NCBI GenBank assembly: GCA_937900875.1
Contig: CALCGD010000226.1
Span: forward strand, 1 to 38,506
Direction of reading: 5' to 3'
Length of the DNA stretch: 38,506 nt
Source of the DNA: an uncultured Flavobacteriales bacterium
Lineage (GTDB): Bacteria; Bacteroidota; Bacteroidia; UBA10329
Positions 31,934-38,506 of the stretch are shown in pieces (positions within the stretch are counted from its first letter, which is position 1; every line of letters begins with the position of its first letter). Under the pieces are notes generated by a model. The model was not told where the DNA came from. It ran no database searches and was given only the letters and a program-made list of their open reading frames with translations. A program made the translations under genes and the position numbers.

Positions 31934-32749
31934 ATGAAAAGATTATCCCTTATTCTAATTGTTGCTTCGCTTTTTACAGCGGGCTGCAAAGTGTCTCAGA
32001 AAACAGGAAAAACAGCTGCTGCTCCAGTGGTTGATACGATTACAACAGCTTCTGGCCTCAAGTACCGAGTGTGGAGAAAAGGTGATGGAGTAAAACCAGA
32101 AGCGGGTGATAAGGTAATGGTTCATTATGCTGGTAGATTACTAGATGGATCTCCGTTCGATAATTCTTACGACAGAGGAAATCCGTTTGGTTTCCCACTG
32201 GGAGAAGGAAAGGTAATTAAAGGTTGGGATGAAGGCATTGCACTCCTAAACGTGGGCGATTCGGCAACACTAATCATTCCTTCAGAACTGGGTTATGGGG
32301 CAGCAGATAGGCCAACCATTCCAGCCAATTCAACCTTGATTTTCGATGTTGAATTGATGGATGTTAAAAAGACAATTAAGCCGGTACCTTTTGAAACTGC
32401 CGGCTTAGATACCATTTCAACCGGGACTGGTTTAAAGTACATTCGACTAAATAAAACTGAAGGCGCACCAGTAACCACGGGGTCTACAGTAGCGGTGCAT
32501 TACACTGGTTACTTGTATGACGGAACCATTTTCGATAGTTCGGTATCCAGAGGCGAGCCTATTAGCTTTCCAATTGGAGTTAACCGAGTAATTAAAGGTT
32601 GGGATGAAGGCATTGCTTACCTCAAAGTGGGGGAGAAAGCCAGGTTGCTAATTCCTTATCGATTGGCTTATGGTGATAGAGGTGCTGGGGCCATGATACA
32701 GCCTAAAACGAATCTAATTTTTGATGTCGAGCTCATTAGTGTGAAATGA
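31934..32749 (+). CDS. Lipoprotein with two tandem FKBP peptidyl-prolyl isomerase domains
   Basis: 271 aa from ATG 31934 (MKRLSLILIVASLFTAGCKVSQ, lipobox TAGC); the ORF track begins 78 bases too early inside the upstream gene. Two FKBP domains at about 40-143 and 160-271: VMVHYAGRLLDGSPFDNSYDRGNPFGFPLGEGKVIKGWDEGIALLNVGDSATLIIPSELGYG and VAVHYTGYLYDGTIFDSSVSRGEPISFPIGVNRVIKGWDEGIAYLKVGEKARLLIPYRLAYG. Both keep the active-site residues (FD, IKGWDEG), so each should be a working prolyl isomerase. Likely periplasmic, outer-membrane-tethered folding helper. Operon nrnA - GldI-like - this gene, ended by the hairpin at 32789. Confidence 0.9.
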   Translation: MKRLSLILIVASLFTAGCKVSQKTGKTAAAPVVDTITTASGLKYRVWRKGDGVKPEAGDKVMVHYAGRLLDGSPFDNSYDRGNPFGFPLGEGKVIKGWDEGIALLNVGDSATLIIPSELGYGAADRPTIPANSTLIFDVELMDVKKTIKPVPFETAGLDTISTGTGLKYIRLNKTEGAPVTTGSTVAVHYTGYLYDGTIFDSSVSRGEPISFPIGVNRVIKGWDEGIAYLKVGEKARLLIPYRLAYGDRGAGAMIQPKTNLIFDVELISVK

Positions 32750-32788
32750 TATAATGACTTGATTTTAAGGAGATAAGAGTTTAAATTA

Positions 32789-32813
32789 GGGGTTGAAGTT
32801 CAACCCCTTTTTT
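32789..32813 (+). terminator. Terminator after the double-FKBP gene
   Basis: GGGGTTG AAGTT CAACCCC followed by TTTTTT: 7-bp GC-rich stem with a T-tract. It ends 8 bases before the ATG of the sterol desaturase-like gene, so that gene either reads through it or starts from a promoter overlapping it. Confidence 0.85.
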
Positions 32814-32821
32814 ATTTTCTA

Positions 32822-34066
32822 ATGAATCCGAATTACATTCTTTGGGCAATTCCAATTTTTCTCCTTTCCATCATTGGCGAATTCATCCATAATTACTTTA
32901 AGAAAGGAGGAAAGGACTTCAATTTTGAAGACAGCATTACTAACCTAAATATCGGTGTCGGAAGTCAAGCAGTTGGGGCTTTAACCAAGGCTGGACTGTT
33001 AATGATGTATGCTTTGATTTACGAGAATCTGCGATTCTTTTCCATTGAACCAAGTTGGTACAGTGTACTTATTGCCATTGTTGTGTTCGATTATGTGTTC
33101 TACTGGGCACACAGGTGGGGGCACGAGTGGAATATTTTCTGGGGCGCGCACATCGTTCATCATCAAAGCGAAGAATACAATCTTACCGTGGCCTTGCGTC
33201 AGAGTTGGTTTCATAATCTGCTGGCATTCCCGTTGTTTTTGCCAATCCCGTTTCTCGGAATAGACCCTTTGAGTTTTGGTGCTGCTGCGGGTATTGTAAC
33301 GCTGTATCAGTACTGGATTCATACCAAAGCCATTGATAGAATGCCAAAATGGTTCGAATTTATCTTCAATTCTCCAGCGCATCATCGCGTACATCACGCC
33401 ACCAACGAGCAGTATTTAGATCATAATTATGCCGCAACCTTCATCCTTTGGGATCGACTACACGGAACATTTATTGACGAAAAAGAAGAGTGTATTTATG
33501 GGATTACTACTCAGCTAAAAAGCTGGAATACGGTTTGGGCCAATTTTCATTTTTATGCTGAGATGTGGGAAGGAAGTAAGCAACTGAAAACCGTTAAAGA
33601 GAAAATAGCGCTCATTTTCCGTGGGCCAGAATATTTAGGTCGATTGCTTGGACAGGTAAGTGATGGCGGCAAAACTGCAACTTCTGTAGTCAAGAAATAC
33701 GCTACTGAGACACCATTACACCTTCAAATTTATGTCAGTTTACAGTTTCTGTTGCTCACCTACTTCCTCACGGCATACATGGGCGAGATACAAAACCTAA
33801 CGCTGTTTTACCAAGTAGCGTTCTTCTTCCTCATCTGTTTGAGTACACTTTCGGTAGGCGCAATTATGGAAAACAAACCATGGTTTTACATTGTAGAAAT
33901 TGCACGCTTCCTCATGTTTGTACCGCTTTACAATCTGTGCTATCACAATTATTTCACCGAATGGTACAACCTTACATTACCCTTATCCATCATCATGTCG
34001 GCAATCTTTACCGTTTGGATGTTGGCCGATTTGTACGTGAGAAGGCTGAGGCCGAGGATGGCGTAG
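32822..34066 (+). CDS. Sterol desaturase / fatty acid hydroxylase superfamily membrane enzyme
   Basis: 414-aa integral membrane di-iron oxygenase. His boxes: HRWGHEW (HxxxH), HIVHHQSEEYN (HxxHH) and HRVHHATN (HxxHH), with a further His in HTKAIDRMP. About four TM helices in the first half (ILWAIPIFLLSIIGEFI; YSVLIAIVVFDYVFYW; AFPLFLPIPFLGI), and a C-terminal half with two or three more TM helices (LQFLLLTYFLTAYM; VAFFFLICLSTLSVGAI; LPLSIIMSAIFTVWMLADL) not found in short family members. It likely hydroxylates or desaturates a lipid (sterol, hopanoid, fatty or carotenoid substrate unknown). The gene is preceded by a terminator with only 8 bases between. Confidence 0.88.
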   Translation: MNPNYILWAIPIFLLSIIGEFIHNYFKKGGKDFNFEDSITNLNIGVGSQAVGALTKAGLLMMYALIYENLRFFSIEPSWYSVLIAIVVFDYVFYWAHRWGHEWNIFWGAHIVHHQSEEYNLTVALRQSWFHNLLAFPLFLPIPFLGIDPLSFGAAAGIVTLYQYWIHTKAIDRMPKWFEFIFNSPAHHRVHHATNEQYLDHNYAATFILWDRLHGTFIDEKEECIYGITTQLKSWNTVWANFHFYAEMWEGSKQLKTVKEKIALIFRGPEYLGRLLGQVSDGGKTATSVVKKYATETPLHLQIYVSLQFLLLTYFLTAYMGEIQNLTLFYQVAFFFLICLSTLSVGAIMENKPWFYIVEIARFLMFVPLYNLCYHNYFTEWYNLTLPLSIIMSAIFTVWMLADLYVRRLRPRMA

Positions 34067-34086
34067 TACTTTGGATGGCAAGATTT

Positions 34087-34356
34087 CTAGCCAGTGCTAA
34101 AAATAATCAGTGCTGAAAAAACGGTAAGTAGCATCACCAAAGCCAAACTCCATACTGGATGGGCTTGCTTTAGCTCCATAAACCAAAGGCTTACACTCAT
34201 AAATTTCGCCACGGTAATTGCCATCAGAACAACGGCAAGACTGAATCCGGAAAACTGATTTTCTGATAGATAAAAGCTTGCAACAGTTAGGGTCATAAGC
34301 AGAAACCAAACTATAGTTATGGTTTTCGTAGTAGTACGCTTGCTGTTTTTAGGCAT
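34087..34356 (-). CDS. Cytochrome c oxidase subunit IV-like / NorF-like small membrane protein
   Basis: 89 aa from ATG 34356 (MPKNSKRTTTKTITIVWFLLMTLTVASFY). Three TM helices; the SLAVVLMAITVAKFMSVSLWFMELKQAHPVWSLALVMLLTVF segment is characteristic of the bacterial COX IV / NorF family. Its ATG shares one base with the TAA of the upstream subunit III-like gene (TAATG), so both are translated together. In other bacteria NorF accompanies NorE and helps nitric oxide reductase activity. No catalytic subunit lies in the window. Last gene of the dnaA operon. Confidence 0.82.
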   Translation of the reverse strand: MPKNSKRTTTKTITIVWFLLMTLTVASFYLSENQFSGFSLAVVLMAITVAKFMSVSLWFMELKQAHPVWSLALVMLLTVFSALIIFSTG

Positions 34357-34928
34357 TAGTGAAGAAGGTAGATTACAGGAAACAGCATTAACCATATAAG
34401 ATCACACATGTGCCAAAAAGCAGCGCCAGCTTCAATGTCGGCTAAGTTTGAAGGTCCATATACGGCATTCCCAGTTCTGACGGAAAGAAACAGTAGGATT
34501 ACAACGCCTATAAGAACATGTATGAAATGAAAGCCAGTTAGAAGCCAATAAAACATGAAAAAGGCATCATGTTCGATGCCAATTCCAATCTGTAGCTTTT
34601 CCGAATACTCAGTTGCTTTAAGTACAATAAAAAGCACTCCTAGAAGTGCTGTTGTACGCATGAGAGAAATGCTGGTTTTCTTTTTGCCACTTTTCAGCGC
34701 TTGCACGCTCAGCGCCATTAAAAAACCACTTGTTAGCAATACCAAGGTGTTAATCATTCCGAGCGCTGTGTTTAGCATCGCTTGGCCTTCGGCAAAAATT
34801 ATTGGCTCATCAACACGATAAAAGTTGAAAGCTACTAATCCCATTGAGAATGTGAAAAGCTCCAAAAAAATGACCATCCAAATCAGGATGCCACCAGGTG
34901 GGTAATACAAGCGTTCCGATTCTTCCAT
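34356..34928 (-). CDS. Cytochrome c oxidase subunit III-like protein, NorE-like
   Basis: 190 aa from ATG 34928 (MEESERLYYPPGGILIWMVIFLELFTFSMGLVAFNFYRVDEPIIFAEGQAMLNTALGMINTLVLLTSGFLMALSVQAL); the ORF-track start adds 20 residues overlapping the upstream gene. Five TM helices, shorter than CoxC (7 TM), and the pattern GxxIWxxIFLE..F...F..YR...P..FAEGQ..LN...G..NTLVLLTS is that of NorE-like subunit III proteins. C-terminal HFIHVLIGVV and AAFWHMCDLIWLMLFPVIYLL are conserved too. Works presumably with a heme-copper oxidase or NO reductase elsewhere in the genome. It follows the methyltransferase gene by 16 nt. Confidence 0.83.
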   Translation of the reverse strand: MEESERLYYPPGGILIWMVIFLELFTFSMGLVAFNFYRVDEPIIFAEGQAMLNTALGMINTLVLLTSGFLMALSVQALKSGKKKTSISLMRTTALLGVLFIVLKATEYSEKLQIGIGIEHDAFFMFYWLLTGFHFIHVLIGVVILLFLSVRTGNAVYGPSNLADIEAGAAFWHMCDLIWLMLFPVIYLLH

Positions 34929-34944
34929 TAGAATGCACCAGTAA

Positions 34945-35652
34945 TCATTTACCCAATAAGAACATACAAGGCCGCTTATGGATGTCAATTTTCATGGCCT
35001 TCCATTCATCAATGGCTAATGTTTTTATTTGCTCGGATTCTAGCGTTATATCTACCGCCACACACAGTTTGTGTTTGGCGTTGCAGGTTTTCAAGATGTC
35101 GTCAAACATGGCTTGGTTACGGTACGGAGTTTCCATAAAAATCTGCGTGTCTCCCGTCTTTGCAACCCGCGAATCGAGTTCGCGCAACTTATGAATCTTC
35201 TCTTTTTTCTCTATCGGTAAGTAGCCGTTAAACGTAAATCCTTGCCCATTCAACCCACTAGCCATTAGCCCGAGTAGGATGGAGGAAGGCCCGATTAACG
35301 GAACCACCTTAATGTTGTACAAATGGGCTTCGGCCATTAAAATCTGACCTGGATCTGCTACGCCTGGGCAACCCGCCTCAGACATTATTCCAACATCTTT
35401 TCCTTGCAATAGCAGCTCAATTGGTCTCGAAATTTCATCGCGTCTCGTTCGCTTATCAAGTAGAATCAACTCCAATTTGTTGAAATCTCTTTTGTTTCCA
35501 GTAGAGCGGATGAATCGTCTTGCCGTCTTTTCGTTCTCAACAACCATGTAATCCAACTCTTCCAGCAATCGAAGATTTATGGCTGGGAATAACCTATCGT
35601 TATTCGTTTCTCCCATCGAAACAGGAATTAGGTACAATATCCCTGTACTCAT
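34945..35652 (-). CDS. SAM-dependent methyltransferase of the tetrapyrrole-methylase fold (RsmI-related)
   Basis: 235 aa, cytoplasmic. Same fold as RsmI (16S rRNA C1402 2'-O-methyltransferase) but shorter and divergent: GILYLIPVSMGETNNDRLFPAINLRLLEELDYMVVENEKTARRFIRSTG, then GIMSEAGCPGVADPGQILMAEAHLYNIKVVPLIGPSSILLGLMASGLNGQGFTFNGYLP, DTQIFMETPYRNQAMFDDIL, and a closing KRPCMFLLGK. The VADPG and IGPSS motifs are shared with RsmI. Many Bacteroidota carry this second paralogue besides true RsmI; its substrate is not settled. Its ATG overlaps the TGA of the frame that continues the phosphatase (ATGA), which shows that the two were an operon when that frame was in use. Confidence 0.88.
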   Translation of the reverse strand: MSTGILYLIPVSMGETNNDRLFPAINLRLLEELDYMVVENEKTARRFIRSTGNKRDFNKLELILLDKRTRRDEISRPIELLLQGKDVGIMSEAGCPGVADPGQILMAEAHLYNIKVVPLIGPSSILLGLMASGLNGQGFTFNGYLPIEKKEKIHKLRELDSRVAKTGDTQIFMETPYRNQAMFDDILKTCNAKHKLCVAVDITLESEQIKTLAIDEWKAMKIDIHKRPCMFLLGK

Positions 35653-36094
35653 TTTATCGTTTTAATGAAAGAATTGCATGCGTAATCCAAAAGTTCGTAC
35701 ACCCGGCCAAAACCATCATCATAATACGGGTCTGGAACAGATTTGCCTTTTACTTCATTTCCAAAATCAAGTATCAAATGCACCTTGGCCTTGTCATTCT
35801 CATTTCTTGCCATTGCAAGATAGAAGTGTCCATCACCAGAATATGGTCGAACTTATCAAAATCCCCGAGTTTGAATTGGCGAGACCGCTGACCTGAAATG
35901 TCGATTCCATTTAGCGTCATTTCTGCCAAGGCTCGTTCGTCAGGGCGTTCATCTTGATGCCAGTTAGAGGTACCTGCACTGTCTACAAAAAGAGCAAGGC
36001 CCGAAAATCGGGCCTTGCGTTTAAGAATGCCTTCGGCCATTGGGCTTCGGCAAATATTTCCTAGACAAACCATTAACACGCGGTTCGCGCTCAT
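35649..36094 (-). pseudogene. Low-molecular-weight protein-tyrosine phosphatase, frameshifted
   Basis: The 106-aa ORF (35774-36094) carries the catalytic loop CLGNICRS, AEGILKRKA and DSAGTSNWHQDERPDERAL but ends early. The missing C-terminus is fully readable in another frame downstream: AMARNENDKAKVHLILDFGNEVKGKSVPDPYYDDGFGRVYELLDYACNSFIKTIK, with the catalytic Asp in the DPYY motif, stopping at a TGA (35651-35649) in ATGA overlap with the methyltransferase. The break lies near 35815-35830 (minus ATCTTGCAATGGCAAG). Joined with a -1 shift the linker is about four residues shorter than in relatives I remember, so a small deletion of about 13 bases is a simple explanation; a sequencing or assembly error is possible. 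The ORF starts 3 nt after dnaA. No slippery heptamer is seen. Confidence 0.85.
35994..36018 (-). terminator. Terminator-like hairpin inside the phosphatase gene
   Basis: Perfect 11-bp stem GCAAGGCCCGA / TCGGGCCTTGC with a 3-base loop. On the minus (coding) strand it is followed by TCTTTTTG, a good T-tract. It lies about 75 bases into the phosphatase reading frame and within normal-length coding (KRKARFSGLALFV), so it is not an insertion. Confidence 0.55.
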
Positions 36095-36097
36095 GGC

Positions 36098-37528
36098 TTA
36101 CGAGAGTTTTATCTTCTTATCAAGGTCTGCGATGTAACCGCGGAACTGCTTGTCAGTTTCAATCAGATTGTTCACCGTTCTGTAGGCGTGCAATACTGTT
36201 GCGTGATCTTTTCCACCACACTGAGCACCAATAGTTGCTAAAGACGCCTTGGTCATGTTCTTAGCATAGAACATTGCAATCTGACGAGCCTGAACAACTT
36301 CGCGCTTTCGTGTTTTAGATTTCATCAATTCAATTGGCATATCGAAGTAATCCGACACCACTTTCTGAATGTAATCTATGCTGATTTCGCGCGCTGTGTT
36401 CTTCACAAACTTGTCAATCATCTGCTTGGCAAGATCCAAGTTGATTGACTTTTTGTTTAACGATGCCTGAGCAAGTAGCGATATTAACGCTCCTTCCAGT
36501 TCTCGGATATTCGTAGTAATGCTGTAGGCAAGATATTCGAGAACTTCTTCTGGAAGTTCAATTCCATCTTGGTAAACCTTCTTGCGAAGAATTGCAATTC
36601 TAGTTTCTAGTTCTGGCGATGACAAATCAGCAGCCAATCCCCACTTAAAACGAGACAGTAATCGCTGCTCCATTCCTTGCATTTCTACAGGAGCTTTGTC
36701 GCTGGTTAAAACCAACTGCTTTCCGTTTTGATGAAGGTGATTGAAGATGTGAAAGAAAACGTCTTGCGTCTTCTCTTTACCAGCCAAAAACTGAACATCG
36801 TCCATAATTAGCACATCTATCATTTGATAGAAATGCACAAAATCATTGTGGTTGTTGTTCTTAACGGCATCGATAAACTGATGCGTGAATTTTTCTGAAG
36901 AAACGTAAAGAACTGTCTTAGAAGGGTCTTTCTCTTTTATCTCAATACCAATGGCATGAGCCAAATGCGTTTTTCCAAGGCCAACTCCTCCATATAAAAG
37001 AAGCGGATTGAAAGCCGTTCCACCAGGTTTGTTTGCCACTGCGTATCCGGCTGAGCGAGCCAAACGATTGCAATCTCCTTCAATAAAGTTGTCGAAGTTG
37101 TAATTAGCATTAAGTTGAGATTCAACCTTTACCTTTTTAAGACCTGGAATAATGAATGGGTTTCTGATTGCATCAGATCTTCCAAGATCCATTGGCATTG
37201 TAACAGGACGATTCTTGGTAGTAGCAGAGTTTGTTGGTACGCGAACAGAATATGGCTTGGTAGAGTTGTAGCCATTCTCCATAATTATCTGGTACTCCAA
37301 TCTTCCGTCAGCACCAATTTCCTTTTTTACTGTTTTTTTCAGCAAAGAGATGTAATGCTCCTCCAACCACTCATAAAAGAACTGACTAGGCACTTGAATT
37401 GTTAACACTTTGGCGTCTAACTTAACAGGAACTATGGGTTCAAACCATGTTCGGTAACTCTGATATGGGACGTTATCCCTAATTACCTCCAGACAATTGT
37501 CCCATACTACCTTACAGTCTTTCTTCAT
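36098..37528 (-). CDS. dnaA: Chromosomal replication initiator DnaA
   Basis: 476 aa. Domain I at the N-terminus (CLEVIRDNVPYQSYRTWFEPIVPVKLD), a variable linker with GYNSTKPYSVRVPTNSATTKNRPV, AAA+ domain III with Walker A GGVGLGKTHL (about 180-189) and Walker B VLIMDDVQFL (about 240-250), the sensor segment SDKAPVEMQGMEQRLLSRFKWGLAADL, and domain IV with the DNA-binding signature GGKDHATVLHAYRTV (about 440-455). It binds DnaA boxes at oriC and melts the origin. Opens a minus-strand operon: phosphatase, methyltransferase, NorE-like, NorF-like. I see no cluster of DnaA boxes in the window, so oriC is not close by. Confidence 0.98.
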   Translation of the reverse strand: MKKDCKVVWDNCLEVIRDNVPYQSYRTWFEPIVPVKLDAKVLTIQVPSQFFYEWLEEHYISLLKKTVKKEIGADGRLEYQIIMENGYNSTKPYSVRVPTNSATTKNRPVTMPMDLGRSDAIRNPFIIPGLKKVKVESQLNANYNFDNFIEGDCNRLARSAGYAVANKPGGTAFNPLLLYGGVGLGKTHLAHAIGIEIKEKDPSKTVLYVSSEKFTHQFIDAVKNNNHNDFVHFYQMIDVLIMDDVQFLAGKEKTQDVFFHIFNHLHQNGKQLVLTSDKAPVEMQGMEQRLLSRFKWGLAADLSSPELETRIAILRKKVYQDGIELPEEVLEYLAYSITTNIRELEGALISLLAQASLNKKSINLDLAKQMIDKFVKNTAREISIDYIQKVVSDYFDMPIELMKSKTRKREVVQARQIAMFYAKNMTKASLATIGAQCGGKDHATVLHAYRTVNNLIETDKQFRGYIADLDKKIKLS

Positions 37529-37660
37529 GCTTTTCGGTCAATTAGCTTAGCGTTAGTGCTTTAAGGATTTTAATCTCAGAATTGAATCTAAAATGGGCTT
37601 CTGAATCCCTGAATGCGAAGCAAAAGTTGGTAAAAGAAAGATGAAAAAAAAATGAAAATG
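37529..37660. other. Intergenic region upstream of dnaA
   Basis: 132 bp, AT-rich, between the metallophosphatase stop and dnaA start. It contains a run of nine T on the minus strand (37645-37653 region) without a stem before it, and no DnaA-box cluster. dnaA's promoter should lie here, but I see no clear -7/-33 pair. Confidence 0.5.
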
Positions 37661-38506
37661 CTATTGACTTTGTGAAACTTTTGATGCAATATATGAGCCT
37701 TTTATAATCGTTGTTACAACGTCCATATATAAGTCAACACGTCCAAGTTTAATTCCTGCCCACCCAACTTGGCAAACCATCACGCTTTTTCCTTCCTGAT
37801 TCTTGAAATAAGAGGGCTCGTCTAAGAAGGTATGGGTATGTCCGCCTAGAATAATATCTACATTTTGACTGTTTTCGGCTACGTGTTTATCGCAAATTCG
37901 CTGTTGGTCAAAATTGTATTTCTCCGAATTGTAATCATATCCTATATGAGACAGGCAAATTACAAGCTGACAGCCCAATTCTTCTTTTAAATATTTCCCC
38001 TGCTTATTTGCCTCAGCTATTGGGTCGTTGTATCGAACATCTCCATAGAGTTTCGGATTTACCAATCCTTGTAACTCTATTCCCAATCCAAAAACGCCAA
38101 TTTTCATTCCTTCAAATTCAAAGACCTTGTTCTTTAAAGTGGTTTCGGCTAAGGCAGTTCCGCTCAATTCATAATTGGAATTAATAAAGGGAAAGTTGGT
38201 GTGGGGTAATTGTTTGGTTAATCCATCAATGCCATTGTCAAAGTCATGATTTCCGAAAGTGGCGGCATCATATCCCATTTCAGACATGAGTTTGAATTCC
38301 AATTCGCCTCCGTAGTAATTGAAGTAGGGGGTGCCTTGAAAAATATCGCCACTATCTAATAGGAGCACATTCTTTTCAGTGGCTCTTACTTGCTTAACCA
38401 TTTCTGCCCTACGGGCGAAACCGCCTAAACCAGGATACTTACTATCGGTGGTTGGAAACGGATCAATTCTACTATGAACATCATTGGTGTGAAGAATGGT
38501 GAGTTT
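37661..38506 (-). CDS. Metallophosphatase, 5'-nucleotidase N-terminal domain (N-terminus runs off right edge)
   Basis: The ORF-track start (38401) is internal. The frame continues to the window end with KLTILHTNDVHSRIDPFPTTDSKYPGLGGFARRAEMVKQ, the classic start of the UshA/CpdB metallophosphoesterase fold. Further motifs: LLDSGDIFQGTPYFNYYGGELEFKLMSEMGYDAATFGNHDFDNG, LSHIGYDY, ILGGHTHTF. All metal-ligand motifs (DxH, GD, GNHD, H, GHTH) are present. The protein ends soon after the metallophosphoesterase domain without the usual C-terminal 5'-nucleotidase substrate-binding domain, in line with the split arrangement seen in Bacteroidota, where that domain is a separate neighbouring gene. Substrate probably nucleotides or sugar phosphates in the periplasm. 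Confidence 0.88.
   Translation of the reverse strand, partial: KLTILHTNDVHSRIDPFPTTDSKYPGLGGFARRAEMVKQVRATEKNVLLLDSGDIFQGTPYFNYYGGELEFKLMSEMGYDAATFGNHDFDNGIDGLTKQLPHTNFPFINSNYELSGTALAETTLKNKVFEFEGMKIGVFGLGIELQGLVNPKLYGDVRYNDPIAEANKQGKYLKEELGCQLVICLSHIGYDYNSEKYNFDQQRICDKHVAENSQNVDIILGGHTHTFLDEPSYFKNQEGKSVMVCQVGWAGIKLGRVDLYMDVVTTIIKGSYIASKVSQSQ

Noticed and set aside
34898-35194. Plus-strand ORF of 98 aa opposite the methyltransferase
   Set aside because: Composition and position show it as a shadow of the minus-strand methyltransferase and NorE-like genes.
35774-36094. Programmed ribosomal frameshift in the phosphatase
   Set aside because: No slippery X XXY YYZ heptamer is present at the junction, and the joined product would be shorter than the family.
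1-38506. tRNA genes, CRISPR arrays, insertion sequences or integrons
   Set aside because: No cloverleaf-like sequence, regularly spaced repeats, transposase or integrase reading frame was seen on either strand.

Overview
The window is a gene-dense, AT-leaning segment of a Bacteroidota chromosome, most likely from a marine or aquatic member of the Flavobacteriales (Cryomorphaceae / Crocinitomicaceae / Schleiferiaceae-like). The evidence is three proteins with type IX secretion (T9SS) C-terminal sorting domains (xxIYPNPNNGxF type), a CarboxypepD_reg/TonB-dependent receptor, a Bacteroidota-type LptD and OstA-like protein, GldI-like and tandem FKBP lipoproteins, almost no Shine-Dalgarno sequences, and promoter-like TAnnTTTG / TAnnTTCG elements. 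I see no tRNA, rRNA, CRISPR array, insertion sequence, prophage or integron. The longest stretch without a gene is about 130 bp.

Layout. (1) 1-9157 is an envelope-biogenesis region. It holds the 5' part of lptD (minus), then a plus-strand operon of a SPOR-tailed cell-wall amidase, an MCE/MlaD protein, an Hdr-like membrane Fe-S protein, its CCG-domain partner, and a conserved unknown often called 'ABC transporter ATPase' although it has no ATPase motifs. An OstA-like protein converges on it. (2) 9169-13881 (minus) holds an 82-aa conserved small protein, a TonB-dependent receptor, a CarboxypepD_reg protein, a HEAT-like protein and a YggS-family PLP protein. (3) 13920-19408 (plus) holds an alpha/beta hydrolase, a sorbosone dehydrogenase-like beta-propeller, a T9SS surface protein with a clear terminator, a holin-like membrane protein, a DUF985 cupin and a DjlA-like TerB-DnaJ protein. 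(4) 19409-25699 holds a mini T9SS-tail protein and a monothiol thioredoxin (minus), then mnmD, and a coupled operon of YwqK-like protein, mnmA, lipoprotein and S8 protease-CTD. (5) 25700-30289 holds an M23 peptidase, an unknown secreted protein, a secreted lipase-like hydrolase, a GT39-like membrane glycosyltransferase and ndk. (6) 30384-34066 (plus) holds nrnA, a GldI-like FKBP lipoprotein, a double-FKBP lipoprotein and a sterol desaturase-family enzyme. (7) 34087-37528 (minus) is a compact operon: dnaA, a frameshifted low-molecular-weight phosphotyrosine phosphatase, a tetrapyrrole-methylase-fold methyltransferase, and a NorE/NorF-like COX III/COX IV pair. (8) The right edge carries a 5'-truncated metallophosphatase (5'-nucleotidase N-domain).

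The most interesting points are the following. The phosphatase frameshift sits next to a perfect 11-bp terminator-like hairpin inside the same gene. An orphan NorE/NorF-like pair sits in the dnaA operon. TTG start codons are used repeatedly, three of them in 4-nt TTGA stop/start overlaps. TAnnTTYG promoter elements lie so close to start codons that some transcripts would be almost leaderless. An uncharacterised Hdr-like redox pair is coupled to an MCE/amidase operon. I did not find a clear defence system or other wholly new multi-gene system. Functional calls are from motif recognition by eye, without database searches.
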